Shown here one piece after another: positions 1 to 16,485 of a DNA stretch of 64,000 nucleotides; positions within the stretch are counted from its first letter, which is position 1, and each line of letters begins with the position of its first letter. The stretch comes from Burkholderiales bacterium. GTDB taxonomy: Bacteria > Pseudomonadota > Gammaproteobacteria > Burkholderiales > Burkholderiaceae_C. The notes under the pieces were generated by a model. The model did not search any database, was not told the DNA's origin, and saw nothing but the letters and a program-made list of their open reading frames with translations. The translations under genes and the position numbers were made by a program. The stretch covers positions 102,663-166,662 of the forward strand of contig JAGWTH010000004.1 of assembly GCA_028868995.1 (NCBI GenBank). The letters run 5' to 3'.

Positions 1-65
1 CAAAAAGGCGAGCCCGCGATTATGGCAGAAGTCCCCCGTTTGTCAAGCGGGGGGCGCGGACGGCC

Positions 66-1660
66 TCATTCCGGCAGCCGCAGGTAGCCCCGGGCGAGTT
101 CCTGGAAGGGTGCCACCTGGGGCTCCAGGCCCGTTTCCTGGTGCAGGAGGTCGCCGACCTCGGGCGCGAGGGCGGCGGCCAGGGCGGCGTCCGTGAACAG
201 CAGGCGGCTGCGCCGGGCCAGGACGTCCTCCGCCGTGCGCGCATATTCATGGCGGGCGGCGAAGCGCACCATGGCTTCCGTCAGGCCGCCCCCCAGCTGC
301 CGGCCGGCGCCGGGGAGCGATGCGACCTCGGCCGCCTCCGTTGCGTAAAGATGGAGGCCCGGCGCGGCACTGATGGGGGTTTCCGCTCCCGCGGAGGGCG
401 CGCCCACCAGCGGCAAGTTGGCGGTCACTCCCTTGGGAAGCCTTTCCAGCAATCGCGTCTCGAAGCACTTCTCCAGGACGTCTTCGGCCATCGCCCGGTA
501 GGTCGTCCACTTGCCCCCGGTGACCGTCACCAGGCCGCTGCGGCTGGCCAGGACGGTGTGCTCGCGGCTGAGGGCCCGCGTCGGTTCGTCCTCGTCGCCG
601 GCCGGCTTGACCAGCGGCCGCAGCCCGACCCACAGGCTGCGGATGTCGCCGGGCGCCGGTGCCCGGACCAGGTAACGGGCCGCCTCACCGAGGATGAAGT
701 CCAGTTCTTCCCGGAACGGCCGGGGCTCGCGCGGCAGGTCGTCCCGGGGGGTGTCGGTGGTCCCCAGGATCAGCTTGCCCATCCAGGGCACGCCGAACAG
801 CACCCGGCCGTCCGCGGTCCGGGGGACCATCAGGGCATGGTCGCCGGGCAGGAAGGCGCGGTCGACGACCACGTGGACCCCCTGGCTGGGGGCGACCAGG
901 GGACGCACGGTGCGGCCCTGGGCCTCGGCATCCTGGCGCCGCAGTTCGTCCACCCACACCCCGGTGGCGTTGACGACGCAGGCCGCCTGCACCGTGAATT
1001 CGCGTCCGGTCTCGGCATCCCGGCACGCCAGGCCGGCCACGCGGCCGTCCCGGTAAAGCAGCCGGGTCACCGGGCAGTAGTTCAGCACCAGGGCGCCATG
1101 GGCCGCCGCCGTTCGCGCCAGGGCGAGGGCCAGCCGGGCATCGTCGAACTGGCCGTCCCAGTACTTGACCCCGCCCTTCAGGCCCTGGGGCCGGGCGGTG
1201 GGCAGGCAGGCCAGCGTCTGCCGGCGGTCCAGGAACTCCGTGGCGCCCAGTCCGGCGGCGCCGGCGAGCAGGTCGTACATCTTGAGGCCCAGGCCGTAGA
1301 ACGGCTGCTCCCACAGCCGGTAGGAGGGCATCACGAAGGGCAGCGGCTGCGCCAGGTGGGGCGCATTCCTCAGCAGCGTGGTCCGCTCGTGCAGTGCCTC
1401 GCGCACCAACCCGATGTTGCCCTGGGCCAGGTAGCGCACGCCGCCATGCGCCAGCTTGGTGGCGCGCGACGAGGTGCCCTTGGCGAAGTCGTGCGATTCC
1501 AGCAGCACCACGCGCAGGCCGCGCGCCGCCGCGTCGAGCGCCACGCCCAGGCCGGTGGCGCCGCCGCCCACCACCGCGAGGTCCCAGCGCCCGCCTTCGG
1601 CCAGGCGCGTGAGGAGGTCCTCGCGCCGCGTCTGGGCGGCGCCGCGATGGATGGCGGCGG

Positions 1661-1664
<4 letters not shown>
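66..1664 (-). CDS. glpD: Aerobic glycerol-3-phosphate dehydrogenase
   Basis: Membrane-associated FAD enzyme that oxidises glycerol 3-phosphate to dihydroxyacetone phosphate and passes electrons to quinone. The 532-residue product has an N-terminal FAD-binding Rossmann motif (GGGATGLG, residues 33-40), a substrate/FAD region containing [15 protein letters not shown], and the C-terminal DAO_C domain; the length is normal for the family. I chose the GTG start at 1664 because it overlaps the TGA of glpK (GTGA), the usual arrangement for translational coupling. The open frame continues upstream through glpK but only as a shadow. glpK-glpD form one minus-strand operon. Identification is firm. Confidence 0.95.
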
Positions 1665-3163
<1,499 letters not shown>

Positions 3164-3214
3164 GGCCGCGCAGCGTACCGCATGGCCGTGACAAGCGGCT
3201 AGACTGCCGCTCCC

Positions 3215-4365
3215 ATGGTCTTCCCGCATGCCCCACTCACCCGCCGGGCGCTGCTGCGCGGCGTCGCTTCCGCCTGTGCCCTGGCAGCCGCCGGCTGCGC
3301 CGACCGCGCGCTGCGGCCCTCGGCGTCCGGCTCTCCCGGCCTGCGCCTGCTGGGCGAGAAGATCCTGCCGCACGGGATGGTGTTCAAGGGCACCACGGTC
3401 GGGGGGCTCTCCGCGCTCGACCACGACCCGGCGACGGGACGCTGGGTGACGCTGAGCGACGACCGCTCCGAGCTGCAGCCGGCGCGCTTCTACACGCTGA
3501 AGGTGGACGTGCGACCCGAAGCCCTGGACGTGCGCCTGCTGGACGTGGTCACCCTGCGCGCGGCCGACGGCCAGCCCTACCCGCCTCGGCGCTCTCGCGG
3601 CAACGTGGTCGACCCCGAGGCCATCCGCCTGCTGCCCGGCGGCCGCGGCATCCTGTGGACCAGCGAGGGCGACCCCAGGTCGGGCCAGCCGCCCGCCGTG
3701 CGCGAGGCGCGCCTGGATGGCGCCTACGTGCGCGACTTCCACGTGCCGGCCATGTTCCGCTTCGCGCCGCAGGCGGGCACCGGTCCGCGCAACAACCTCA
3801 CCTTCGAGGGCCTGGCGCTCAGCCCCGATGCCCGCACGGCCTGGGTGGCCATGGAAGCCGCCCTGCAGCAGGACGGGCCCGAGCCCGGCGTGGGCCGCCC
3901 CGGCGGTCCCTGCCGCTTCACCGCCTTTGACGTAGCCGGCGGCCGGGCGCTGCGCCAGGTGGCCTACCTGCCCGACGCGGTGCCCCATGCGCCCGTGCTG
4001 CCCGGGGGCCCCGCCGAGAACGGCGTCAGCGACATCCTCATGATCGACACCTCGCGCATGCTGGTGCTCGAACGCGCCTATGCACTCGGCATCGGCACCT
4101 CGCTGCGCCTCTACGAGATCGACACCCGCGAGGGCAGCGACACCCTGGGCCTGCCGCGGCTGGAGGCCGGCGGCTTCCGGCCGGTGACCAAGCGCCTGGT
4201 CGCGGACTTCGCCGACCTCGGCCTCTCGCGCCTGGACAACACCGAAGGCATGTGCTGGGGCCCTCGCCTGCCGAGCGGCCACCGCAGCCTGGTGGTCGTG
4301 AGCGACGACAATTTCAACCCGCTGCAGGTCACGCAGTTCGCAGCCTTCCAATACCGGGAATCGAC

Positions 4366-4369
<4 letters not shown>
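3215..4369 (+). CDS. Phytase-like esterase-family lipoprotein
   Basis: A 384-residue exported protein of the 'esterase-like activity of phytase' family (PF13449 type). The N-terminus has a twin arginine (residues 10-11), a hydrophobic stretch and a lipobox AAAGC with the Cys at residue 28, so a lipoprotein is likely and Tat export possible. The body shows the family's blocks: [15 protein letters not shown], a segment with [19 protein letters not shown], and [11 protein letters not shown] near the end, consistent with a beta-propeller. Its TGA overlaps the ATG of proC (ATGA). Substrate unknown; assignment is by recognised family motifs only. Confidence 0.8.
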
Positions 4370-5187
<818 letters not shown>

Positions 5188-5341
5188 GGCCGGCATCGGC
5201 TGACCACGAGGCCAGCCCAGGGAGCGCAACACCCGCCCAGGGGCGCCGATGTCTGCTTCGGCCTGGCGCAGGCCCGTGCTAGGATTTCCTGCCGATGATA
5301 GGACATGGACAACCACATGCCGGAGAGCGCACGACGCGCGA

Positions 5342-6169
5342 ATGAGCACCGCCGTGGGTGAGTCGTTCCTCGATGTCCTTCTCAGGAGACGGCGCAAGGC
5401 GCCCGACGACACGCCGGCCGCAAGTGCCCGTTGCCAAGTCTGCCAGTCCCCGGCCCCGCTGCTCGACACAGTGGACTTCAACAAGTCGTGCGGGGACATC
5501 ACGGGCAGACGCCTGCCTCCGAGCGGCACATCGGTGCGCTATCACTTGTGCTCGGTGTGCGGCTTTTGCTTCGCCCCCGAAATCCAGGCGTGGAGCCGCG
5601 AGCAATTCGCCGACTCCATCTACAACGACGACTACCGGTTCGTGGATCCGGAATACGTTCGCGATCGTCCCCTGGGCAATGCGCGCACACTGAACGACGC
5701 ATTCGGCGGCAGCAAGCAACACCTGCGCCATCTCGATTACGGCGGCGGCTCCGGCCTGCTGAGCGCTACGCTCCGGGAACTGGGTTGGAATTCGGCCAGC
5801 TACGACCCATTCGTCGACGTGTCGACAAACGCGCGCGACCTCGGTACGTACGACCTTGTCACAGCTTTCGAAGTGTTCGAGCATGTCCCGGACATTCAGG
5901 TGCTCCTCGAGGAATTGGACGCCCTGTGCCGGCCGGATGGGCTGATTCTCTTCAGCACGCTGCTTTCGGACGGCCAGATCGCCTTCGGGCGCAAGCTGAC
6001 CTGGTGGTACGCGTCGCCGCGCAACGGGCACATCAGCCTGTTCTCAACGAACAGTCTCACCCGCTGGTTGTCCGGCAAGGGCCTGCAGGTCGCGAGCATG
6101 AATGCGAACGTCCATGTCGCGTGTCGCACCCTGCCGCAGTGGGCCGAGCACCTCGTCGGCCGGGCGTGA
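5342..6169 (+). CDS. Zinc-finger class I SAM-dependent methyltransferase
   Basis: 275-residue protein with an N-terminal zinc-ribbon-like segment (CQVC at 31-34 and CSVC at 70-73, plus C76) followed by a Rossmann methyltransferase fold: motif I LDYGGGSG at 131-138, an acidic residue in SYDPF, and EVFEHVPD further on. Such Cys-rich N-terminal domains occur in methyltransferases acting on sugars or small molecules; the substrate here is unknown. I chose the ATG at 5342, preceded by GGAGAG, over an earlier in-frame ATG at 5249. By eye the gene has lower GC3 and more mixed codon use than its neighbours, suggesting horizontal acquisition. See the coding-like tail immediately downstream. Confidence 0.8.
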   Translation: MSTAVGESFLDVLLRRRRKAPDDTPAASARCQVCQSPAPLLDTVDFNKSCGDITGRRLPPSGTSVRYHLCSVCGFCFAPEIQAWSREQFADSIYNDDYRFVDPEYVRDRPLGNARTLNDAFGGSKQHLRHLDYGGGSGLLSATLRELGWNSASYDPFVDVSTNARDLGTYDLVTAFEVFEHVPDIQVLLEELDALCRPDGLILFSTLLSDGQIAFGRKLTWWYASPRNGHISLFSTNSLTRWLSGKGLQVASMNANVHVACRTLPQWAEHLVGRA

Positions 6170-6277
6170 TCCAGCTCGCCAATCCCGTACGGCAGCATCG
6201 CCCGGGTGGGCCTCAACCTGCTCGCCGTCCACGACAGCGACCCGGCACGCCATGATTTCCAGGTGCAGGGCAGCTGA
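6170..6277 (+). pseudogene. Coding-like tail after the methyltransferase stop
   Basis: Directly after the TGA of the methyltransferase, the same frame stays open for 35 more codons to a second TGA at 6275-6277. About 31 of those 35 codons end in G or C, typical of real genes in this genome. The other frames do not show that bias. The peptide includes SIARVGLNLLAVHD and DFQVQGS. I do not recognise it. It may be the remnant 3' end of a gene deleted when the methyltransferase was inserted, or the original end of a longer methyltransferase reading frame cut by a nonsense codon. Confidence 0.35.
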
Positions 6278-6289
6278 GAGCTTCGGGGC

Positions 6290-7147
6290 TCAGGCGAGCG
6301 CGTAGCCCAGGGCGGTGCCCGCGAACACCGCGAAGCCGAACCAGTGGTTCAGCCGGAAGGCCCGGAAGCAGCCCTCTCGCGAGCGTCCGCGGATCAGCGT
6401 GTAGTGCCAGGCCGCCTGCACACCCGCGGCGGCCACGGTGAGCGCGATCACGGCGACAGGGATGCGCGAGGCCATCACGGCGGCCCAGACCGCCAGCGCC
6501 GCGGCGTAGCAGGCCATGATCACCGGCACGTCGGCGCGGCCCAGCGTGATGGCCGAGGTCCTGATGCCGATGCGCAGGTCGTCGTCGCGGTCCACCATCG
6601 CGTACTCGGTGTCGTAGGCCAGCACCCAGAACAGGTTGCCCAGCAGCAGCACCCAGGCCAGCAGCGGCACCTCGCCCCGGACCGCGGCGAAGGCCATGGG
6701 AATGCCGAAGCTGAAGGCCACGCCCAGCACCGCCTGCGGCATGGAGACGAAGCGCTTGGCGTAGGGATAAGCGATGGAGATGGCCAGCGCCGCGAACGAC
6801 CACGCGATCGCCGCCGCATTGGTCGTGAGCACCAGGACGAAGGCCAGCAGCGCCAGCACCGCGCCCAGCACCAGCGCCTCGCGCACCGACACCGCGCCGG
6901 TGGTGACCGGCCGCCGCGCCGTGCGCTTGACGTGGCGGTCGAACTCGCGGTCGGCGACGTCGTTGACGCAGCAGCCGGCGCTGCGCATGAGGACGGTGCC
7001 CAGCGTGAAGACGGCGACCAGGTGCCAGCCCGGGAAGCCGCCGGCGGCGATCCACAACGCGGCCAGCGAGGGCCACAGCAGCAGCAGCCAGCCCGCCGGC
7101 CGGTCCCAGCGGACGAGGTCGAGGTAGAGCTTCAGCTTCCCGGTCAT
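6290..7147 (-). CDS. ubiA: 4-hydroxybenzoate octaprenyltransferase
   Basis: Integral membrane prenyltransferase that attaches the polyprenyl tail to 4-hydroxybenzoate in ubiquinone synthesis. The 285-residue protein has several hydrophobic helices and both Asp-rich Mg-diphosphate motifs: NDVADREFD at 62-70 and, later, [14 protein letters not shown]. The ATG at 7147 overlaps the TGA of the peroxidase gene (ATGA). It is therefore the third member of an oxyR-dyp-ubiA coupled series rather than sitting next to ubiC, which is not in the window. Confidence 0.95.
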   Translation of the reverse strand: MTGKLKLYLDLVRWDRPAGWLLLLWPSLAALWIAAGGFPGWHLVAVFTLGTVLMRSAGCCVNDVADREFDRHVKRTARRPVTTGAVSVREALVLGAVLALLAFVLVLTTNAAAIAWSFAALAISIAYPYAKRFVSMPQAVLGVAFSFGIPMAFAAVRGEVPLLAWVLLLGNLFWVLAYDTEYAMVDRDDDLRIGIRTSAITLGRADVPVIMACYAAALAVWAAVMASRIPVAVIALTVAAAGVQAAWHYTLIRGRSREGCFRAFRLNHWFGFAVFAGTALGYALA

Positions 7148-8058
7148 GCCGCGGTGACACCCAGCCGGCGCAGGTCCAGCCGGCCGGCGCGCAGGGGCGG
7201 ACACCAGTAATAGGCGCCGTTGACCGGCCGGGAGAAGTCGAACAGCGCGTCCACCAGCCTGTCCTCGTGGCCGGTCATGCGCCGCATCTGCTGCTCGAAG
7301 GCCTGGAAGGACTTGCCGAAGCACACGAACATCAGGCCGGCCTGCAGGCTCAGCGCCCAGGGCATGGAGCGGCGCACGACGAAGGCCTCGGGGTCGAAGC
7401 TTTCCTGCGCGGTGCGCTTCACGTGCGCCGTCTGGGGCGCCTCCTCCAGTTCCGCATTGTCCGACAGGCGCCGGCCGATGGCGAAGTCGCGGCCCCGGGC
7501 ATCCTTGGCCTCGAACGCCGCGAAATCGTGCACCCACTGCTGCACCGCCACGTAGCTGCCGCCGTCGAGTCCCTCGCCGAGGCCGTGAGCCAAAGCGGCC
7601 TCCTCGGCGGCCTCGCCCTCGGGGTTCTCCGTGCCGTCCTCGTAGCCGGTCAGGTCGCGGCCGTGGCCGGTTTCGCTGCGGTGGTGGCAGAAGCCGTCCA
7701 CCACGTGGCCGGGCACGAAGGCCGGCGCCAGCGCCTCCTGCACGGCGCGCGTGGCCGGCAGCAGGTCGCCCGGCTCGTCGCCGCGCAGCCAGCACCACAG
7801 GCCGCCGGGCGTCACCGGGATCTTCAGCGCGCCGCGCGAGAAGTCCGGGCATTCGTGCAGGCCGGGGATGGCGGCGCCCAGCGACTGCACCACGGACGGC
7901 GCGATGCCGACCACCACGCCGCGGCCGTCGGCCAGCGGCACGAGGCGCGCGAGCGCCTGCCGCACGGCCTGCGTGCCGGCCGAAGCGGCCAGGTGGAACG
8001 GCAGGTAGCGGCCGGCCGCCGGGATGGGTTCGAGGATGCCGGGCTGGCAGGGTGTCAT
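7144..8058 (-). CDS. Dyp-type heme peroxidase
   Basis: 304-residue dye-decolorising peroxidase of the YfeX-like/class B type, using H2O2 to oxidise organic substrates with a b-type heme. The family fingerprint GxxDG is present as GYEDG (residues 138-142), and AHVKR (211-215) contains the expected proximal heme-ligand histidine. No signal peptide is seen, so a cytoplasmic enzyme or encapsulin cargo is possible; no encapsulin gene is nearby. ATGA overlaps join it to oxyR upstream and ubiA downstream, a context that strongly suggests a role in peroxide defence. Physiological substrate unknown. Confidence 0.9.
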   Translation of the reverse strand: MTPCQPGILEPIPAAGRYLPFHLAASAGTQAVRQALARLVPLADGRGVVVGIAPSVVQSLGAAIPGLHECPDFSRGALKIPVTPGGLWCWLRGDEPGDLLPATRAVQEALAPAFVPGHVVDGFCHHRSETGHGRDLTGYEDGTENPEGEAAEEAALAHGLGEGLDGGSYVAVQQWVHDFAAFEAKDARGRDFAIGRRLSDNAELEEAPQTAHVKRTAQESFDPEAFVVRRSMPWALSLQAGLMFVCFGKSFQAFEQQMRRMTGHEDRLVDALFDFSRPVNGAYYWCPPLRAGRLDLRRLGVTAA

Positions 8059-9008
8059 GACAGTCTCTTCACTCCGGGCAGTTCGCAGGCATAGATGGAA
8101 TTGCGCAGGGCGGCGATGGCTTCGTAGCGGGTGAAGCTGCGGCGCCAGGCCAGCACCACGCGGCGGCTGGGCGGCTCGCCCTCGAAGGGGATGTACTTCA
8201 CGAAGGCCTGGTCGTCCGTGCGGCGCCTGGGCTTCGCGGCGAACGCGTCCCGGGGCACGGACAGGCGGGGCACCAGCGTGACGCCCATGCCCGCGGCCAC
8301 CATGTGCTTGATGGTCTCCAGCGAGGAGCCCTCGAAGCTCTTGCGGATGCCCTCGGCGTCGCTGGAGAAGCGCGCGAACTCCGGGCAGACCTCCAGCACG
8401 TGGTCGCGGAAGCAGTGGCCGGTGCCGAGCAGCAGCATGGTCTCCTTCTTCAGCTCCTCGGCGTTGATGGCCTTGTGCTGCGCCAGCGGGTGGTTCACCG
8501 GGACGGCGGCCAGGAAGGGCTCGTCGTACAGCGGCGCGATCGCCAGGCCCGTGTCCGGGAAGGGCTCGGCCATGATGGCGCAGTCGATCTCGCCGGTGCG
8601 CAGCATCTCCAGCAGCTTGACCGTGAAGTTCTCCTGCAGCATCAGCGGCATCTGCGGCGTACGGGCGATCGCCTGGCGCACCAGGTCGGGCAGCAGGTAG
8701 GGGCCGATGGTGTAGATCACGCCCAGGCGCAGCGGGCCGGCCAGCGGGTCCTTGCCGCGCTTGGCGATCTCCTTGATGGCGGCCGCCTGCTCCAGCACGC
8801 TCTGCGCCTGCCGCACGATTTCCTCGCCCAGGGGCGTCACCGACACCTCGTTGGCGCTGCGCTCGAACAGCTTGACCTCCAGCTCCTCCTCGAGCTTCTT
8901 GATCGCCACCGACAGGGTCGGCTGCGAGACGAAGCAGGCTTCGGCGGCGCGGCCGAAGTGCTTCTCCCTGGCGACGGCGACGATGTATTTGAGTTCGGTC
9001 AGCGTCAT
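8055..9008 (-). CDS. oxyR: Hydrogen peroxide sensor, LysR-type activator OxyR
   Basis: 317-residue LysR-type regulator. The N-terminal winged helix ([20 protein letters not shown]) is followed by a substrate-binding-fold sensor domain with the two redox cysteines, C199 (GTGHCF) and C208 (LEVCPE), at exactly the E. coli OxyR positions. On oxidation these form the disulfide that activates peroxide-defence genes. It lies 23 bases after recG and overlaps the peroxidase gene by four bases, so regulator and likely target enzyme share a transcript. The ATG at 9008 matches the conserved N-terminus. Confidence 0.94.
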   Translation of the reverse strand: MTLTELKYIVAVAREKHFGRAAEACFVSQPTLSVAIKKLEEELEVKLFERSANEVSVTPLGEEIVRQAQSVLEQAAAIKEIAKRGKDPLAGPLRLGVIYTIGPYLLPDLVRQAIARTPQMPLMLQENFTVKLLEMLRTGEIDCAIMAEPFPDTGLAIAPLYDEPFLAAVPVNHPLAQHKAINAEELKKETMLLLGTGHCFRDHVLEVCPEFARFSSDAEGIRKSFEGSSLETIKHMVAAGMGVTLVPRLSVPRDAFAAKPRRRTDDQAFVKYIPFEGEPPSRRVVLAWRRSFTRYEAIAALRNSIYACELPGVKRLS

Positions 9009-9031
9009 GTTCTGGGTCGAGAGGGCCCTGG

Positions 9032-11098
9032 CTAAGCCTTCAGGTAGTCCGATTTTCCACCCAACCAGCGCGCCACGTGCTGGGACGCGAGGCCCGGGTG
9101 CCGGTCCAGCATCGAGGGCGCCAGCTCGCGGGCCCATTCCAGCAAGGCCGTGTCGGTCGCGAGGTCGGCAAAGCGCAGCAGCGGCGCCCCCGACTGGCGG
9201 GATCCCAGGAACTCGCCCGGGCCGCGGATTTCCAGGTCGCGCCGGGCGATCTCGAAGCCGTCGGCGGTCTCGGCCATCGCCTTCAGGCGGGCCCGAGCCG
9301 TCTCGCCCAGGCGGCCGTTGTCGCCGGCGGCATACAGCAGCACGCAGGCCGAGGCGGCGGCGCCCCGGCCCACCCGTCCACGCAACTGGTGCAGCTGCGA
9401 CAGGCCGAAGCGCTCGGCATGCTCGATCACCATCAGCGAGGCGTTGGGCACGTCCACCCCCACCTCGATCACCGTGGTGGACACCAGCACGCCCATCTGC
9501 CCGCCGGTGAACAGCGACATCACCGCCTTCTTCTCCGGCGCCGGCATGCGCGAGTGCAGCAGGCCCACCATCACGCCCGGCAGCGCCGCGCTGAGCTGCT
9601 CGTGGGTCGCGGTGGCGTTGCTCAGGTCCAGGGTCTCGCTCTCCTCGATCAGCGGGCAGACCCAGTACACCTGCCGGCCCTGCGCCAGCTGGCCGCGGAT
9701 GCGCTCGACCACCTCGTCGCGCCGGCTGTCGGAGATCAGCTTGGTCACCACCGGCGTGCGGCCCGGCGGCAGCTCGTCGATGGTGGAGACGTCCAGGTCG
9801 GCGTAGTAGCTCATGGCCAGGGTGCGGGGGATGGGCGTGGCCGACATCATCAGCAGGTGAGGCTCGCCGCCGGCCTCCTTCATCTTCCCGCGCAAGGCCA
9901 GGCGCTGTTCGACGCCGAAGCGGTGCTGCTCGTCGATCACCGCCAGCGCCAGCGCCTTGAACTGCACCTGCTCCTGGATCACCGCATGGGTGCCGACCAC
10001 CAGCGCGGCCTGGCCGCTGGCCACCAGCTCCAGCATCTGCGAGCGCTCCTTCTTGCGCTGGCTGCCCGTGAGCCAGGCCACGCGCAGGCCACGGGGCGCC
10101 AGCAGCGGCTCCAGCCAGCCGATCAGCTTGCGGAAGTGCTGCTCCGCCAGGATCTCGGTGGGTGCCATCAGCGCGCACTGCCAGCCGGCATCGATCGCGA
10201 TCGCGGCGGCCAGCGCCGCGACGATCGTCTTGCCGGAGCCGACGTCCCCCTGCAGCAGGCGGTGCATGGGACGCTCGCGGGCCATGCTGCGCGCGATCTC
10301 CTCGCCCACCCGGCGCTGGGCGCCGGTGAGCTGGAAGGGCAGCGCGGCCAGCAGCTGCTCGTGCAGGCCGCCTGGCCGCGGCAGCAAGGGCGGCGCCCGC
10401 AGGGCGTCGTGGGCGCGGCGGCTTTGCTGCTGCGACAGCTGCTGCGCCAGCAGTTCCTCCGCCTTCAGCCGCAGCCAGGCCGGATGCGTGCGGTCCTCCA
10501 GGGCCGCCAGCGACACCTCGGGCGTCGGGTGGTGCAGGAACTGCAGGGACTGGCGCAGGCTCCAGCGGGTGGCCTGGCCGGGCGCCGGCGGCGCATCGGG
10601 GGGAATCGTCTCGGTGAGGTCGGCGCGCGACAGCCCGCTCGTCACCGCCTTGCGCAGGTAGGCCTGCGGCAGTCCGGCGACCGTGGGATAGACCGGGGTG
10701 AGCGCATCCGGCAGCTCGCCTCCGGCCGCGTGGTAGCTGGGGTGCACCATCTGCCAGCCGAGGAAGCCGCCCTTGAGCTCGCCGCGGATGCGCAGGCAAG
10801 CCCCCGGCGCCAGGGCCTTCTGCTGCGAGGGATAGAAGCTGAAGAAGCGCAGCACGCAGGTATCGCTGCCGTCGTCCACCGTCACCACCAGCTGGCGGCG
10901 CGGCCGGTACTGCACCTGGCTGTCGGTGACCGTGGCTTCGATCTGCGCCACGTCACCCTCGCGGGCGTCGCGCAGCCGCACGATGCGCGTCTCGTCCTCG
11001 TAGCGCAGCGGGATGTGCAGGGCCAGGTCGATGTCCCGCTCCAGTCCCAGCTTGCGCAGGGCTTTCTGAGGTCCGGACAGCGCCTGGGTCTGAGCCAT
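9032..11098 (-). CDS. recG: ATP-dependent DNA helicase RecG
   Basis: Branch-migration helicase that remodels stalled replication forks and recombination intermediates. The 688-residue protein has the N-terminal wedge/OB domain, then helicase motifs: Walker [13 protein letters not shown] in a DEQHRFG context, [10 protein letters not shown], and the C-terminal lobe with QLRGRVGRG. Length matches the family. The frame extends upstream beyond the ATG at 11098, but that part is a shadow of queA. In many betaproteobacteria recG sits next to oxyR and queA, as here. Confidence 0.96.
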   Translation of the reverse strand: MAQTQALSGPQKALRKLGLERDIDLALHIPLRYEDETRIVRLRDAREGDVAQIEATVTDSQVQYRPRRQLVVTVDDGSDTCVLRFFSFYPSQQKALAPGACLRIRGELKGGFLGWQMVHPSYHAAGGELPDALTPVYPTVAGLPQAYLRKAVTSGLSRADLTETIPPDAPPAPGQATRWSLRQSLQFLHHPTPEVSLAALEDRTHPAWLRLKAEELLAQQLSQQQSRRAHDALRAPPLLPRPGGLHEQLLAALPFQLTGAQRRVGEEIARSMARERPMHRLLQGDVGSGKTIVAALAAAIAIDAGWQCALMAPTEILAEQHFRKLIGWLEPLLAPRGLRVAWLTGSQRKKERSQMLELVASGQAALVVGTHAVIQEQVQFKALALAVIDEQHRFGVEQRLALRGKMKEAGGEPHLLMMSATPIPRTLAMSYYADLDVSTIDELPPGRTPVVTKLISDSRRDEVVERIRGQLAQGRQVYWVCPLIEESETLDLSNATATHEQLSAALPGVMVGLLHSRMPAPEKKAVMSLFTGGQMGVLVSTTVIEVGVDVPNASLMVIEHAERFGLSQLHQLRGRVGRGAAASACVLLYAAGDNGRLGETARARLKAMAETADGFEIARRDLEIRGPGEFLGSRQSGAPLLRFADLATDTALLEWARELAPSMLDRHPGLASQHVARWLGGKSDYLKA

Positions 11099-11149
11099 GG
11101 GACAATTCTGCCCTCTTGTTTGGAACGGGTCTGTCCGGCCCTCAAGCGC

Positions 11150-14403
<3,254 letters not shown>

Positions 14404-14407
<4 letters not shown>

Positions 14408-16347
14408 GCCGCCTCCGCCAGCAATTGCGCCACCCGCTGCTGCAGCAGCTGCGGCTCCACCTGGCCGGGCGGCAGCGCCGCGCCGACGTTCAGCCCGACC
14501 CGGCTGAACATGCCGCGGCGGAACGGCCGCGTCATCGCGCCTTTGCGCTCGATGCGGCTGAAGAACGAGCCCCACAGGTTGGTCAGGGCCATCGGCACCA
14601 CGGGCGCAGCGATGCCGTCGGCGCGCGCCAGCTCCAGCACCTTCATGATCCCGCCCTTGAACGGCTGCAGCCGGCCGTCGCGCGTGATGGCGCCCTCGGG
14701 AAAGATCGCCAGCAGGTCCCCCTCGCGCAGCACCTGCGCCGCGCGGGCAAACGCCACCTCGTAGGTGGCCGGGTCCTCCTGCTGCGGCGCCACAGGGATC
14801 GCCTTGGCCAGGCGGAACAGCCAGCCCAGCACCGGGATGCGGAAGATGCGGTGGTCCATCATGAAGCAGATCGGCCGGGGGCTGGCCGCCATCAGCAGCA
14901 CCGCGTCGACGAAGCTCACGTGGTTGCAGGCCAGCACGGCGGGCCCGGCCACCGGGATGTTCCGCTCCCCGCGCACCCGGAAGCGGTAGAAGACGTGCGT
15001 CGCCATCCAGGCCACGAAGCGCAGCAGGTATTCCGGCACCAGCAGGAAGATGTAGCCGGCCACGATGGCGTTGGCGATGCCGGTGAACAGGAAGATCTGC
15101 GGGATGGTGAAGCCCGCCTGCAGCAGCGCCCCGGCGATCACCGCGCTGGCGATCATGAACAGCGCGTTGAGGATGTTGTTGGCGGCGATGATGCGCGCGC
15201 GGTGGGTCGGCTGGGCGCGCAGCTGGATCAGCGCGTACATGGGCACGGAATACAGGCCGGCGAACAGCGACAGCAGGGCCAGGTCGGCCATCACGCGCCA
15301 GTGGGCCGGCGCCGCCACGAACTGCGCCAGCGTGAGCAGGCCCGAGGGCGGCAGGGCGCGCGAGGCGAAGTACAGGTCCACGGCGAACACCGTCATGCCG
15401 ATCGCGCCCAGGGGCACCAGGCCGATGTCCACGTGCCGGCGCGACAGGATCTCGCACAGCAGCGAGCCGATGCCGATGCCCACCGAGAACACCACCAGCA
15501 GCAGCGAGGCCACGTGCTCGTCGCCGTGCAGGACCTCCTTGGCGAAGCTGGGGAACTGGCTGAGGAATACCGCACCGAAGAACCACATCCAGCTGATGCC
15601 CAGGAGCGAGCGGAACACCACGACGTTGCCGTGGGCCAGCTTCAGGTTGCGCCAGGTCTCGCTGACCGGGTTCCAGTTGATCCTCAGCCGCGGGTCGGTG
15701 GCCGGCGACACCGGGATCCACTGCGCGGCCAGCCGGCCCACCATGGCCAGCGCGATGCAGCTCGCGCCCACCCAGTGCGGCCCCACCTCGGGGATCGCGA
15801 TGAGCAGGCCGCCGGCGACGTTGCCCAGCAGGATGGCCACGAAGGTGCCCATTTCCACCATGCCGTTGCCGCCGGTGAGCTCGCGCTCGCCCAGGTGCTG
15901 CGGCAGGTAGGCGTACTTGACCGGTCCGAACAGCGTGGAGTGCAGGCCCATGAGGAAGACGCAGGCCAGCAGCACGGGCACGTGCGCGCCGAAGAACCCA
16001 TAGGCCGCCAGCACCATGATCGCGATCTCGAGCCACTTCACGAAGCGGATCAGGCGGCGCTTCTCGAACTTGTCCGACAGCTGGCCGCTGGTCGCCGAGA
16101 ACAGCAGGAAGGGCAGGATGAACAGCGCGCCGATCACCAGGCCGGCCATTTCGGGCCGCAGCCAGGCCACCTGCAGCTGGTAGGTCACCAGCACGGTGAA
16201 GCCGAACTTGAACAGGTTGTCGTTCGCCGCGCCGCAGAACTGCGTCCAGAAGAAGGGGGCGAAGCGGCGCTGCCCGAGCAGCGCGAACTGGTTGGGATGG
16301 GCTTCGGTGCCCGCGGGCAGGACGGCTTCGGTGGCCACGGTCTCCAT
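14404..16347 (-). CDS. MFS transporter (LplT-like) fused to PlsC-type acyltransferase
   Basis: 647-residue two-domain protein. Residues ~20-420 form a 12-helix major facilitator domain resembling the lysophospholipid flippase LplT (GAANDNLFKFGF start). Residues ~440-647 are a glycerolipid acyltransferase domain with the catalytic HX4D motif (NHVSFVD) and the substrate motif FPEGAITRDG. Known fusions of this kind also carry the acyl-ACP synthetase domain of Aas; that domain is absent here. The likely role is inner-membrane import and re-acylation of lysophospholipids, inferred from domains. It overlaps the downstream zinc-ribbon gene by four bases and is divergent from an HTH regulator. Confidence 0.88.
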
Positions 16348-16485
16348 GCGATCTCCTCCTCGTTGCGATCATCGCCCGATCGGCGACGGACGGGACGGAC
16401 TCTGGGCCCTGCGCCCAGGCAAAGTGCGGCGATTCCGCTACATTCGCGCCAGGCAACCCTGCCGGTATCGGATTCCTGTACTCCC

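Noticed and set aside
1..65. Possible terminator of glpD at the window edge
   Set aside because: CCCCCG (33-38) and CGGGGG (48-53) can pair, but no T-run follows on the minus strand; the region is too short to judge.
7144..8058. Possible encapsulin system with the Dyp peroxidase as cargo
   Set aside because: No encapsulin shell gene lies next to it in the window, and the C-terminus has no clear targeting extension.
9077..11149. Long plus-strand frame upstream of queA
   Set aside because: Antisense to recG and of low-complexity composition; queA begins at 11150 with the conserved N-terminus.
14425..16485. Long plus-strand frame in front of the XRE regulator
   Set aside because: It lies antisense to the MFS/PlsC gene and is His/Gln/Arg-rich, a typical shadow. 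The regulator begins at its own ATG at 16486.
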